Assembly: GCF_003254395.2 (NCBI RefSeq) | Contig: NC_037639.1 | Location: 15,106,537 to 15,170,536, forward strand | DNA: 64,000 nucleotides | Source: Apis mellifera | Taxonomy: Eukaryota; Arthropoda; Insecta; Hymenoptera; Apidae | Direction of reading: 5' to 3' | Part shown: piece after piece, positions 26,301 to 38,600 of the stretch | Layout of the letters: each line of letters begins with the position of its first letter | Position numbering within the stretch: the stretch's first letter is position 1 | The notes under the pieces: model-generated | What the model was told of the DNA's origin: nothing | Databases searched by the model: none | The model's input: only the letters and a program-made list of their open reading frames with translations | Program-made: the position numbers and the translations under genes

Positions 26301-29300
26301 TTATTTTCAATGACAATATTATATGACATCGAAACATGCTTAATCATAAATACACGCTACACAGTTTTCAAATGTGAATTATTACATATTCAATAAAAAC
26401 ATTTTTTATCTATATTCAACTTTTCCACCGTCGCGAAGAAAGTGTAGAAAGAAATATTAAATGGAACTAAGAGAAATGAATCTACGTTTGAATAGCCAAA
26501 TTGGTCTCTTGAAAAAATATAGTTTGGTCCATAGTCATAGTATACACAGTTTTATGTAACTCTTGCTCGTTAAACGTTACGCGATTCATCGTGATCGACA
26601 TTGCAAAAACAAGATTGAAAAATCATACGTTTGTTGTTGTTTCATCAATTTGATGGTGCTACTACGTGTGGCCCAATCTCGCATTCCAGCAAATCTAATA
26701 ATTATTGCAACGAAAGTGAAACGATAACGAAGATATTGTAAAGAAAATAGAAGATTGATGAGAAAATACAAGTTAGTTTCTTTTTTTTTTTCTTTTGCAT
26801 TAAAAGAAATTGATTATAAATTGGAAGAAAAATTGAAATCGAATAATGTAACAATCTTTCAATAATGTGTATAAATAGGTTATAAATAGGTTATAAAGAA
26901 AATTTAATAGAACTATAAGAATTTTTGGGCCGCGCGTTTAACATTGTTAATCAATTTTAATAGACCGCATATCATTCACAATATTACAATATTTATCGAC
27001 ACTCGATTAACATAAACGGACGAGAGGCAACTATCGGTTTTTAAACAGATATATCCACGATATTTTATAACAATTATGATCAATTTCGAATTTATGATTT
27101 CCAAAGTATGATGGAGAATGACATTTGAAATTTGTCACGCTTTCTTTGTCTTGCTAAGGATTCTTTATATTGTGTCTTATTGTGTACTTATTTATTTATT
27201 TATTTATTTTTATATATATAATATATATTATATATATATATACATATATAAATATGTATATATATATGTGTATATATATATTAATATATATACATATAAT
27301 AATATATATATTATGGCAAAAAAAGAAAAAGAACAATTAAAGGTAAGGATACTTTGTACAAAATACGATACAAGTAGCGATGTAACAACACTTTGCAATA
27401 GTTAAATATAATATGTATATATATGTGTATATATATTTGTATGCATACATACCTTTACCTATATATATATTAATATATATATACGTATACGTATGCATGC
27501 ATATATGTATATGCATATGTATATATTTATATCTTATATTTGCGTATCATGCCATGTTTTAAATAGATGTCGTACGACGGCAAAATCATTGTCGTTCATT
27601 TGGTCGACCAATATGATATTGATCAGACAGAGAAAGAAAACTTTAATGATCAGATCATTGGCAACATGTGTGATGCAATTGTTGTCACACAAACGTCTCT
27701 AAGAAAAATATATAATTTTGCTGAATTATTGATTTTTCAAATGCAAAGAAGATGAGAAGTATATATAGATATTGTCACTGACATTGACAACAGTGAGTTG
27801 TATCATTTTGTCGTTGTAACAACATCTAATTAAAACATAGCGTTATACGTATTCTATGATTTCTCATATTCTTTTTTCCTTTCTCTAATATTTTCTTTTG
27901 TCGATCAAATTCATATTCCGTTTCCTCCGAGCGATATTATTTAATTTATTTATTTATTTATTTATTTGTTTTATTTATATATATATTTATATATTTATAT
28001 ATTTTATGACGTAGTTCAATTTGATCCACGAGTCGCCCTATTGTAAATGCTTCTTGACATTTTCATGTCGATTTCTTGACATCATTTCACCTTTGTCTTA
28101 TACAACGATTTATTTATTTTAAAGTCCTGCTCAAGTATAACAAGGAGCTACTTTCCTGTTTATTCTTTACGAATGATCCACTTGCATTACGTTACGTCTA
28201 TTTGGTTATTGTTATAATCACATTTTTACTCGTTTCTTTTTTTGTATTTGTCTAATATCAACGTAAAATTTGATCACATACTTTGAAAAGAGAAAATTAT
28301 ATATTTATCGTGCCAAGAAAAACGAAGAAAGGAAAAAAATAAATAATAGATAATAAATAAAGAACAAGATATTGTAAATACGTCATATGTACGTCACGTT
28401 TTGATATTTAATTTTCTAAAATATTTTGCTGCGAAGATCAATCGTCTAATAATAAAAAAAAAAGCCTCTTTTAAAGCGAGATTTTAACAGCTTCTAAAAT
28501 CTAATGTAATCTAAACTATAAAATTAAGTAATTCTATTTCCCTCTTGTTTTCGATTCTCACTACTTCTTTACGTATACATATAGATAAAATATTAACGAT
28601 CTAACCTATAATCTTATAATAAGAATAATTACTTCATTAAACTAATTGACGAGTAATTTTTTTAATATAACGAACTGATTAATATACTAAAAATTCGATT
28701 ATTTCTGTCCCTGTATTTTATTATTTTCGATTTTATTTTTTTATCTAATATTTACCATCACGATATAAAATTTCATTATTTCATTTAAACTACGTGACAT
28801 CAAAACAATTTTATAATCTATAAGAAAAAAGAAGAAAAGATAGAAGTAAAAACGAGAAGATAAAAAATTAAAAGAAGAAAAAAATCTAAAAAAAGAATTA
28901 TTCGTTATTTTTAGGATTCTTTGCTTATATTCTCCGATGAATACGAATAATTAATTAATCGTACAACTTTCTCGAACAATTTTCGCGAAAGATATCAAAA
29001 TGCAAGCGAACATTCTTCTTTTTTTTTTTTTTATTTTACTAATACCTATATAGGAAGTTGCACCAACGAGAAAGATTAATAAATATCGGTCTCTTCGTGG
29101 GTGAATAGATCTTTTCAATCGAACGATCCAATGATTGCAGGGGGATAATAACAATCGTTATTATTATAGCAGCAGCAACAGCAGCAGCAGCAATGGCAGC
29201 ACACATTTGTATTTGTTCAGGGATATTCGCGAAGACTTGATCGGACGAGACGCATTCGTACGTTCCTGCCTGTTCGCGTCTCGCTTATTCTCCGCGAACA

Positions 29301-29430
29301 ATATTTCTCCGTAATACTGATTTATGAACAAATCTCTTGATTCTTCGAGCTTTCAGCGACGAATTCACGACAATATGGTAGGGCTGAAATGGAGAAGAAG
29401 CGGAGCTGGCGACACGGGCAAGGTAATCAC
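23318..29430. other. 6.1-kb gap between convergent genes; candidate long 3' UTRs, no supported gene
   Basis: No frame here shows codon structure or recognisable protein. The upstream 300 bp is the likely 3' UTR of the membrane protein. From about 23,700 the composition changes: it is less A/T-extreme and has many long T-runs on the plus strand (25,080-25,130, 25,480-25,502 and 25,690-25,715). This means A-runs on the minus strand, so the region may be minus-strand transcribed as a long Rim-BP 3' UTR. A TA-rich satellite-like patch lies at 27,185-27,560, and a CAG/CAA run at 29,168-29,193. Confidence 0.55.
27185..27560. repeat. TATT/TA-rich low-complexity patch
   Basis: A (TTTA)n run (27188-27208) is followed by alternating TA/TG runs, ATATATGTATA words and CATACATA words up to about 27,540. 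The short ORFs across it, rich in Tyr and Ile, are repeat artefacts. Confidence 0.8.
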
Positions 29431-32230
29431 TCACTTGCCTAATCCGAATTTCATGAAAATCAGTTCTTTCCCTTTCGACAGGATATCGCCGCCAGCGCTC
29501 GCACCGGCCATCTCCGTGAACTTTTGCATCAGATTCGGCCCTGTACTTTGCTGCTGTTGCTGCTGTTGTTGTTGTTGTTGGCCTTGCGTGGTATTCGGTT
29601 GCACCTTTGCTTGAGGCGTCGGCAACACTGTCGGTATTCCTCTCATCGGCTTACTCGTGCTCTGACTGCTTTGCATCGAGGAAGCCTGATTCTGTTGGGA
29701 ATACGGTTGATTCGGTTGCTGTTGTTGTTGCTGCTGTTGAGGCTGTTGCTGTTGGAATTGTTGGCCTTGGGGGCCGAATCCTGCGCTTTGCTGTTGATAT
29801 CCTTGGTTCTGTTGCTGATAACTTTGGTTCTGCTGATTTTGCTGTTGTTGTTGATACGGTTGATTTTGTTGCGGATAGTCTTGTTGTTGTCCAAGGCCCT
29901 GCATACCTCCTGGTAAATTACTACCACGATTGATCACGCCTCCCCTCCCCTTCCCCTAAAAATTAAAGTGAGACAAATTAATGGATAATAAACTTTAAAA
30001 AAAATTTAAATTTCTGGTACGTATACGTTTCTCAAACATTCTGGACCAGCAAGTGTGTTAAAATGTTGTAGTTAATTGTTTCAAGTAGTATCCGATATCC
30101 TGAAAGGTTTAAACAAATTTTTATTCTAAAGATACAGATAATTTTTTTTTTTAAAGATAACATTGTTCGTTTAACATTGTACTATTTAACTGAACATTAA
30201 AATTTATTGTTTCATACACTTATTGTTTAATAATGATATCTCGCTTCTTCCTACTACATTGCTATTATGATTGTTATGATAAATAATGCATTTGTACTAT
30301 GTAATATAAATGTTGACACATTGTTACCTAAATGAAGAGACAAAAATATGAGAATTCTATATATATATATATATGTGATTGATTAACATTTTGGTAGCGA
30401 TTCACTTAAAAATCTAATTGATTGTTACTTTTTGATCGTATGATGTTGACCTGTAAAATGTTGAAATTTTACTGAAATTTTATGAGATTGAAATGAATAT
30501 GTGTTAAAAAGAATTGTGCGGAACGGAAGCGAAAATGAATAATGATTGAAGCAGAGAAAAAAAGAGAGCTGAATGGAAAGACGAGGAATCTTTAATTACT
30601 GAAGAAGCATAATTCATTGCAATTTACGTTTAATTCGTGCAATTTACGTATTCGCTAATATACATGCTTAATTGCCTATTGATTAAAAGCATTTAATGAT
30701 AAGCTTCGATATACTACGATTTTTTTAACGCAAACATTGTTATTTAAATGTTATTATGCAAATTCATTTTTATTAATATTAAGTCAAAAATGTTAAAAAA
30801 ATTCGTATTTTTTTAATACAATTTACCAAATGCGAATCCCAGTATCAAAGAAATGAAAATCATTTCCTTGAATGGTGATTTTTTAAAAAAAAATTTTACA
30901 ATTTTTTTTTTCCTTATACAATTGTAAAATTTTTAACTTATTAAAATTACTGTTAGAAGCTGTGTCAATATTTCTTGAAAGACATCATACATATCTATTG
31001 AAAAAAAGATTCATCAATAGGCTTGTATGTTATGTAAATATATAAATTTTAAGTGACCTTCTAACAATATATCATAAATATCAAACATTTGTGTTAAAAA
31101 ATATTGAATATCGTATTGAATATCATTAATTGATCAATCCTCTAGAATTGTTAAATAATTGCCATTAGGAACATACCTGAATCATTGAACATTTTTTTAA
31201 TCCTTAAATTGTTAAAAGCCATTGGACTCTTTGGGTTTTTTTTTTCATTTGTGAAAGAAAAGTAATAGAAAAAAACTAAAGGATAAGTGGAAAAGTAGCC
31301 AGTAATCAGTGAATTGAAACAAAGAAGAGCAAAAGAAGTTCGGACAGTTTGAAAGATTTGCGACAAGAAGATAGAAAGCATGGCGAAAAGCGAAAGTGAA
31401 AACTTCTGGATAGAGAGCAGTGAACTCACCTGTTGTTGAAGGTGGGGTGGTACGGGACCTTGTTGATGGGCACCCATAGGTGTGGGCCCATGTTGATTGG
31501 ACGTGGTTACAGTCGTGTAGCTGTGGTGATTCGCTTGTTGGTACGCTAGATGCGGTGGATTGTTTTGTTGATGTTGGAGTTGATGTTGTTGGTTGTTCAT
31601 TAGTGATGGTTGTTGTTGTTGTTGTTGTTGTCTAGAGTCTAAGTGACAGACAGGGACAGACACAGGCACAATGCAGGCATCTAGCAACAGAGAAGAGAAC
31701 AAGACCGTGTTGTCATTCATGGCACATTTATACCTTCTAAATGGACATTTAGACACGTAGCCGATCATGCCAAGTAATATTTCTTTATTTTAAAATTTTG
31801 AAACTTGTCTTTTTCTTTTCCCTTTCACACTCCCTTTTCTCTATCGTGTATGAAATATCATTATGATTTATATGAAATGATTTATATTATGAAATCATAT
31901 CATATAAAATATCTTTTTTTTTTTTGTATATTTTCATTCTTTTCTTTCAATATAGAAAAAACAAAAAATTTTGAATTACTTGGCAAAATCTGGACTTGCG
32001 TATATTAAATTTTTCTCGCGACTTTATATTTCAAGACACGAAATCTGATAAAATATATCGTATTAATAATCCAAAACGAGTTATCGAAAAAAAAGATTGT
32101 TTAAATGTCTAAATGGCCAGCATGACAACACGACACGAACGACAATCATGTGACACGACGACCATCGACCAGTTCAGGCACACAGAAACATATTATGTCA
32201 TTATATATAGAATACACGCAATAGTTATAT

Positions 32231-32261
<31 letters not shown>

Positions 32262-32561
32262 CATATATACTTCATATACACATGCATATATATTATATAT
32301 GTATATATATGTATATAGCGTAAATATAATACGTATATATATATATATATATATATATGTCGTAGAGGAAAAAGATAGGCATGTAAAAAAGTAACGGAGC
32401 TGTAAAGTGCTCGGAAACAAAAGATACGAATATAATACATACGTAAATATTTCATACATACATATATGTATATGTATGCATTTGTATTTAATAGAAACAC
32501 TGAAAGCAGCTTAGTGTTTTATCGTATATATACATATATATACTATATATAAATATGTGCG

Positions 32562-32604
<43 letters not shown>

Positions 32605-35600
32605 GTATACATATATGTATAAGTAGATAGATATTTAGATAGATAGATAGATAGATAAATAGATAGAAAGATAGATAGATAGATAGAATGATAGATAGAG
32701 AGATAGATAGATAGATAGAGAAAGAGATAGATAGATAGAGAGATAGATAGATAAATAGATAGATAGATAGATATATAGATAGATTGATAGATAGATTGAT
32801 AGATAGATAATAGATAGATAGATAGATAGATAGATAGAGATATAGAAAATTATTTTGCATATGGCAATACACGTGTTCCTAAAAAGATTTGCAGATACAA
32901 AATATGTAGCTTTCACACACTGCGCGAACATTAATCTCATTATCGGACTTTATATTGCGATAAATTAGTACGAGTTCCTATAATCTTGTGTATATTATCG
33001 AAATGCTATTTTAAAATAATTCCCTGAAGAATAAATGCACCTGATGACTTACTAGAATGCCTTATAGAAATAGTTGATACGTTGCTTTACCCTGTATTGC
33101 AATTTCTCAATAAATTTGCAAGATAGGTATGTCCCTAAAAATAGTAATAAGTTTTGATCAATGACTTGATTGGGCTTTGCAAGATCGATCAATCATAAAC
33201 TTGTGTGACCCTTCTGCCTGTCGTCTGGCACATCTAATTTCGTGTCTTGTGTTGCTTGCTGTTTGTATGTTTTTTTTTTCTTTCTTTTTTTTTTTTCTAT
33301 TCACACTGACGTCCAATTATTTTCCAGATTTTCTTTCCTTCTTCTTTTCTTCCATTTTAAAAGCAATATTATAGTAGTACTCGTCATCGTTTAGATATTC
33401 AAGCAGATTAATTCATGTTGGTTGAATATATGGCGCCAGTGTGAATTTATTGCAACTCCTCGAGCCAGTGCTTTTTATCTTCGTAGAAATCTTTCTCGTT
33501 TCGATCCTGCTTATCACTGCGTTCTAGTTTCTGCTGCTCGTTTATTCTGTCATTTCAAATTTAGCTTCTTTTCTCTCTTCAGAAAGTTGAAAAATATTGA
33601 AAAATTATAAAAATTTCAGTTACTTCGTGTACATGGCTTGAGGAGCTATTTATATCATAATTCGCGGCATCGTAGTGAATAATATAACGATAAAAAAAGA
33701 TAATCAATTAAAAACTTTTACCTTTGCCTCGTCGATGACCAGTAGGAGGTGGTTCTCGAGGCGGAGGAGGTGGTCCTCTGACTCCTGGCCCTTGACTTTG
33801 TCCTGGTGGTCTCCTATTTCCTGGAGGAAGTTGTCCTTGTGGCGGTTGATCAGGAGCTTCAGTAAGGAAGTTGCTTGGAACTAAACCACGCACCCCATTT
33901 AATTCACCCATATAAAATCCATCATCATCTAGGTCACCATAGACATAGATTTCATTTCCAGTTTGGAATGCCAATTCCACTTGCTACAGAATTAAAATAT
34001 ATTAAAATACATAAATAAATTGAACTTTCTAATTATTATTAATAAAATTATAAAATAATATCTATTTGTTGTAAAACATAACTTACGGAATCAACATTAG
34101 GAGATAATTCATGAGGATCATAGTCATAGAGTGCTATCATTTTCTTCACAGGCATACTAGCATAAATATCTCCCCATCTTCCTCTCCTTCCTAGCTGCCC
34201 TTGCCCAGGCTGATTTTGATCTTTAATTTCTTCAACCATGTTATAAGGAACATACCCTCGTCTACCGTGACACTCTCCCCAATAAAATCCATCCGCATCT
34301 TTTTCGCCGTACACCTATTAAATTAATTTACATATTATATATATATAAGTTAATATTTCATAACGGAAAATTGCAATAACTTCTCGTAAAGACCTTAATA
34401 GTATCACCCTCGGAGAAGGGCAATTCTTCTTCACAAGCGTCCGGATTAGGTGACATTCTTTTCGGATCATAATCAAATAGGGCAATAAACCAACGTGTTC
34501 TTTTGTTCATTTGTTGAGCGCTACTTGACGAATGGCCCGCACCACCTTGGGCTTGCATTCCTCGTCCTCCACGGTAGCTAGAAGCCCTACCTCTTTGACT
34601 TCCTATCCCGCAAAATAAATGGAACATGAATAAATCATGACAGACAAATATTTGAAATATTTCTATACGAACCTGGTTGATCGTAATAAGGATCTTGAGG
34701 CCTACCAGCAGGACCACCCATTCGTCCTGGTCGATGCGTCCCAGGAAGCCCTTGTTGCCCTATTTGAGGTCCATATCGATGTTGATTATGATGAAGCGGC
34801 ATACCTCTACCTCTACGTGACGGATCATCTTCCTCGCTGTAATTCGCTTCGCTTGCCGAATCTTTGGTGATTTCTGGAACTCCTAAATAGTAATGTGTGC
34901 AAAATTTTAAAACTTTTAATAGAGTAACTTAATATAATCTAAATACAAAAAGAAATCAAATTTTAAAAATCCTTACCCATCTGGGACATGCTTTGCCCAG
35001 GATAAATTTCTTTATCAGATAAGTTTTCATCAGTCTCAATAATAACTTGGCCATGAGCGTCAACCCTGGTGCCTCCGTGCCTTCTTATATGAGAAGGTAC
35101 AGGAGTCGATGGATATCTTTGACCTACACCTCCTAAACGATGCCTACTCGGATCATCTGGTTGTCCGGTAGCGGTGGGTTGCGGTTGTCCTTGATCTTGC
35201 ATGTGCGTAGACCCATGTTGCAAATGAGTCGCGGTTCCACCACGAAGAACGCTACAAGGAATAGCAGTAGCACAACTATCGCCCGATTGACTTTCCCTGC
35301 TTTTTGTCCTGACCGTGATGTGCTTGGGATTCAAACCCATAAGTTTGTGTATATCCACCAAAGCATGGTCACCGGTGGGGCTGTCTACGTCGGTGACCTT
35401 TTTTCCATCGGCATACACCGCGTAACCGGTGACGGCCGAACCGTTTAGGGCAACAGGCTGCCAGGTCACTAGCAAAGTGCCGTCCTGCGGTCCAGCCTCC
35501 ACCTATTGCAAATATAATGTATAATTATTTATCGAAATGTGACATTAATTGTAATATAGAAGAAAATATCGAAACAATTGTTAACCTGGATATCGACCGG

Positions 35601-38600
35601 AGGATCAGGTAATCCTTTGGGTAATGTTTTGAAATGGACATGACAGGCTAAATTGTTTGCCGTTTGGGTATTTTGGTCCTCGAAATGCGTCGCCCTCAGA
35701 TTCTTTGCTTTCACGGTTACCCTATAGATTGTCGAGGGAGCTAAACCGGTAATCGTGTGTCTATAAACACCAGGCTTCACCGTCCTAACCTCCACGTTAT
35801 TCACACAAACCACGTGTTGATGATTGCTATTGCTCGGCATCCAAGATATGACTGCACTAGTGGCGGTTACGTTCGATGCCTTGACAGCGGTTGGGCCCAA
35901 AGCGACATCTTTACCAATTACCATCGTACAAGCGGCATCGCGAGACGTTCTTCTCGAGTGTGTCACTGAACGTACGCTTATTCTGTGTGGCTATATTATT
36001 AATTAAACGAAATCAAATAATCTGACAAATTTTTACGTTCAATTATATACATCGTTATATAAATCTCGCATTTTCCTTTTTTGTGAAATTGATACGATTA
36101 CAAACTGACATAAAACATTCTCAGTTCTATTATAAAAAATTATATTTCTCTATCTATCTATACAGCTAATATCATAAACAAATATATCACTTTAAAAAAT
36201 GACAATTTATTTTTTTTTTTACGAACCCTAGTAGAATCAACTCCTTCGACCAACGCTCTGGTTCTCTCCGTTGCTTTGACGGTAACCTTCAACACTCCGT
36301 CCACGTAGACGTGATATGATTCCAATTGGTGAGTATTTTCTGGCGCCGTCCAACCGATTAAAACGCTCTTGTTCAACTGCCGCTCGAGAGTGAGGTGCTG
36401 TGGCGCCGGAACTAGGTCCGAAAACAGGTAGACTTCTTCAGGAAAAAAAGACAAGACAAGCCTAGCTGTAGCTAAAAATCTTTCACTATCTAATTCTCTA
36501 AGTCCATCCAGCCTAAGTCCATCCAATACTCAACACAGTGCAAGATTCCGTTTACGTCTTTCATCAAGAAATTAGAATATTTACCTTAACTCTCAAACAG
36601 AGAGAGACAGAGAGAGAGAGAGAGGAGACCATTCTTTTTAATCTCTACAAAGATTATAACAACATGCACATATGTTCTACTTTCAAATAGCATTGTTGAA
36701 CAGCAAATTTATTAATTAATAATAAATAAAAATTATAATTAATAACGTAATAAAAATTATGTATTCTACAAGACAATTAATTAAATTTTTCTTATCTCGA
36801 GGAGCATAGAAACATAGAAAATATTGCATACATATGTGTATATAATATACAATACATATACCTTGTTGAATCACGTAAGAAGGGGTTATTGAGAAGAAGC
36901 ATTCTATGTACTTGGAAGAGCTGCACGAAGATATGTTGAAACAAAAAAACTTAATACTACAATGTCATCATCACATAAAATAGAAAATATTGATATCAAC
37001 ATATTAATTTTCACAAATTTACAAAATCGCTAATTGTTAGAGGGTAAGTAAAAAAAAAAAAACGTTTCGTTGTACAAATACTTATCAAGCATGGAGTTTT
37101 TTTTACAAATTCGTTTAAACATTTAAATTAAATTCAAAATTAACTTTAAATTATATTTAACATCTCGAGTTGGTGAAGCAAACATTAAATAAATATTCTA
37201 CCATTCTAAAAATACGATGCGACTATTTATATTCATATAAAATGAATAAATCACATATATCGTAACTTTCACGCTGTTTACAATTATAATAAACATACTA
37301 CATCTACTATTTTATCACGATCTACATGCTTGAAAATGAAAAAAAAAGAAAATCAAACATGTAAAACGAAAACGTACTAACCTGGTGGCTCTTGTTCGTC
37401 CTCCTCCGCGATATTATCGAGCTCAGCGTATGCAGATAATTCGGCTTGTCGATTCCGATTACCTTCCTCCAGCGCCGCTAACTCTAAATCGATATCCTGT
37501 AAATAACACTAAAAGGGGAAAAAAAAAAAGAAAAAAAAAAAAGAAATCATAATTAGCCATGTCTCTGTACAAGAGGCGCAATAAAATTTATCCTAATAAT
37601 CTTACATTGCTCACTTGGGGAATATTAGTCGAAGCTGAATCATCGACGTCCCTGAGGCCGAGAACAGCTTGGTGGAATTCTAATAAATCGTCACCGATCA
37701 ATTTCTGAACAAAATTAGCTGGAACAAGGCCGCGTCTACCATCAAGAGTTTCCGCATCTAGGAAACCATCCTCGTCCGGTTGCCCCCACACAAGTAAATA
37801 ATCGCCACCTTGAACGGGCAACTCTGCTTCAGGATTCTCGTTTGGGGAATGCTGAAACGGCTCGTAAGTGAAACGAGCGATATAGACGTAGCATCGCCCT
37901 TTGCCGGGTATATCCAGCATATCCACCTGCCCCTCGGCCACGATATTGTCATTTGTCAGTCGATCTAAAGGATTTGAAAGTATACTACTAGGTATCTTTG
38001 GCATCTGCCTTGAGCCAAGGAAGTGATGGCCCGTCGTAGAGGGCGCTGTAGGCGAACTGGCGCGTAAACTTTGTTGGATCTGTTGAATAATGGCTTGCTG
38101 CTGAAGTTGGTTAGCTTGGGATTGCGCTGAAAGTTGTTGCATCGCCTGAAGGGGGTCGCTTATCGCTTGTAACAAGCCTGTCGATGTGGTTCCTAAAGTG
38201 GGATAAAGAAGAGAACGATTTTTTTTATATAGATTTTTAGAAGAAAAAAAATAAAATAAAATAAAATAACGAAGAAGAAAATTCGTTTCCAGAAAAAAAA
38301 AAAAAAAATTTGTTACCTGAAGACACGCCCGATGTGCCAAAAGCATTGGTCCCGACGGTAGAGTAGGTCGATCCGCTGGTAACGAAACTGCTCTGTACAC
38401 TCGAGAAGGGAAGAGCGGATTGTGGTACGTTGGTAAGCGCGCCCAAAGTTGAATGAAAGGTGCTCGTCGAATAAGGTGGTAACGAGGACAACGTTGTTTG
38501 GGGAATACTCGTCTGTGGAACGGAAAAGTTGTGATGCGATAGTTGGGTACTGAAGCTACCACCCGCCCCCGTACTATAGGTTCCATTCGGATGCGATGTA

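Noticed and set aside
27567..27755. 62-aa plus-strand ORF of fairly normal composition (MSYDGKIIVVHLVDQYD at the start)
   Set aside because: There is no recognised domain, no clear splice or promoter context, and it sits in TA-rich repeats. It is worth only a conservation check.
29168..29193. CAG/CAA run suggesting another coding Gln tract on the plus strand
   Set aside because: No open frame of useful length surrounds it. It is more likely in the Rim-BP 3' UTR, where it reads CTG/TTG.
29524..29933. Plus-strand Leu- or Val-rich ORFs across the Rim-BP Gln-rich exon
   Set aside because: These are antisense readings of CAG/CAA repeats; the minus-strand frame fits the gene by phase.
32543..32940. 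Minus-strand ORFs of Ser-Ile-Tyr-Leu repeats
   Set aside because: They are translations of the (GATA)n/(TA)n array within a Rim-BP intron.
33708..33980. Rim-BP ending at TAA just after the last SH3 exon (GKGKSF)
   Set aside because: It requires reading through a good GTAAAAG donor. The downstream exons join in exact phase, so this is at most an intron-retention isoform.
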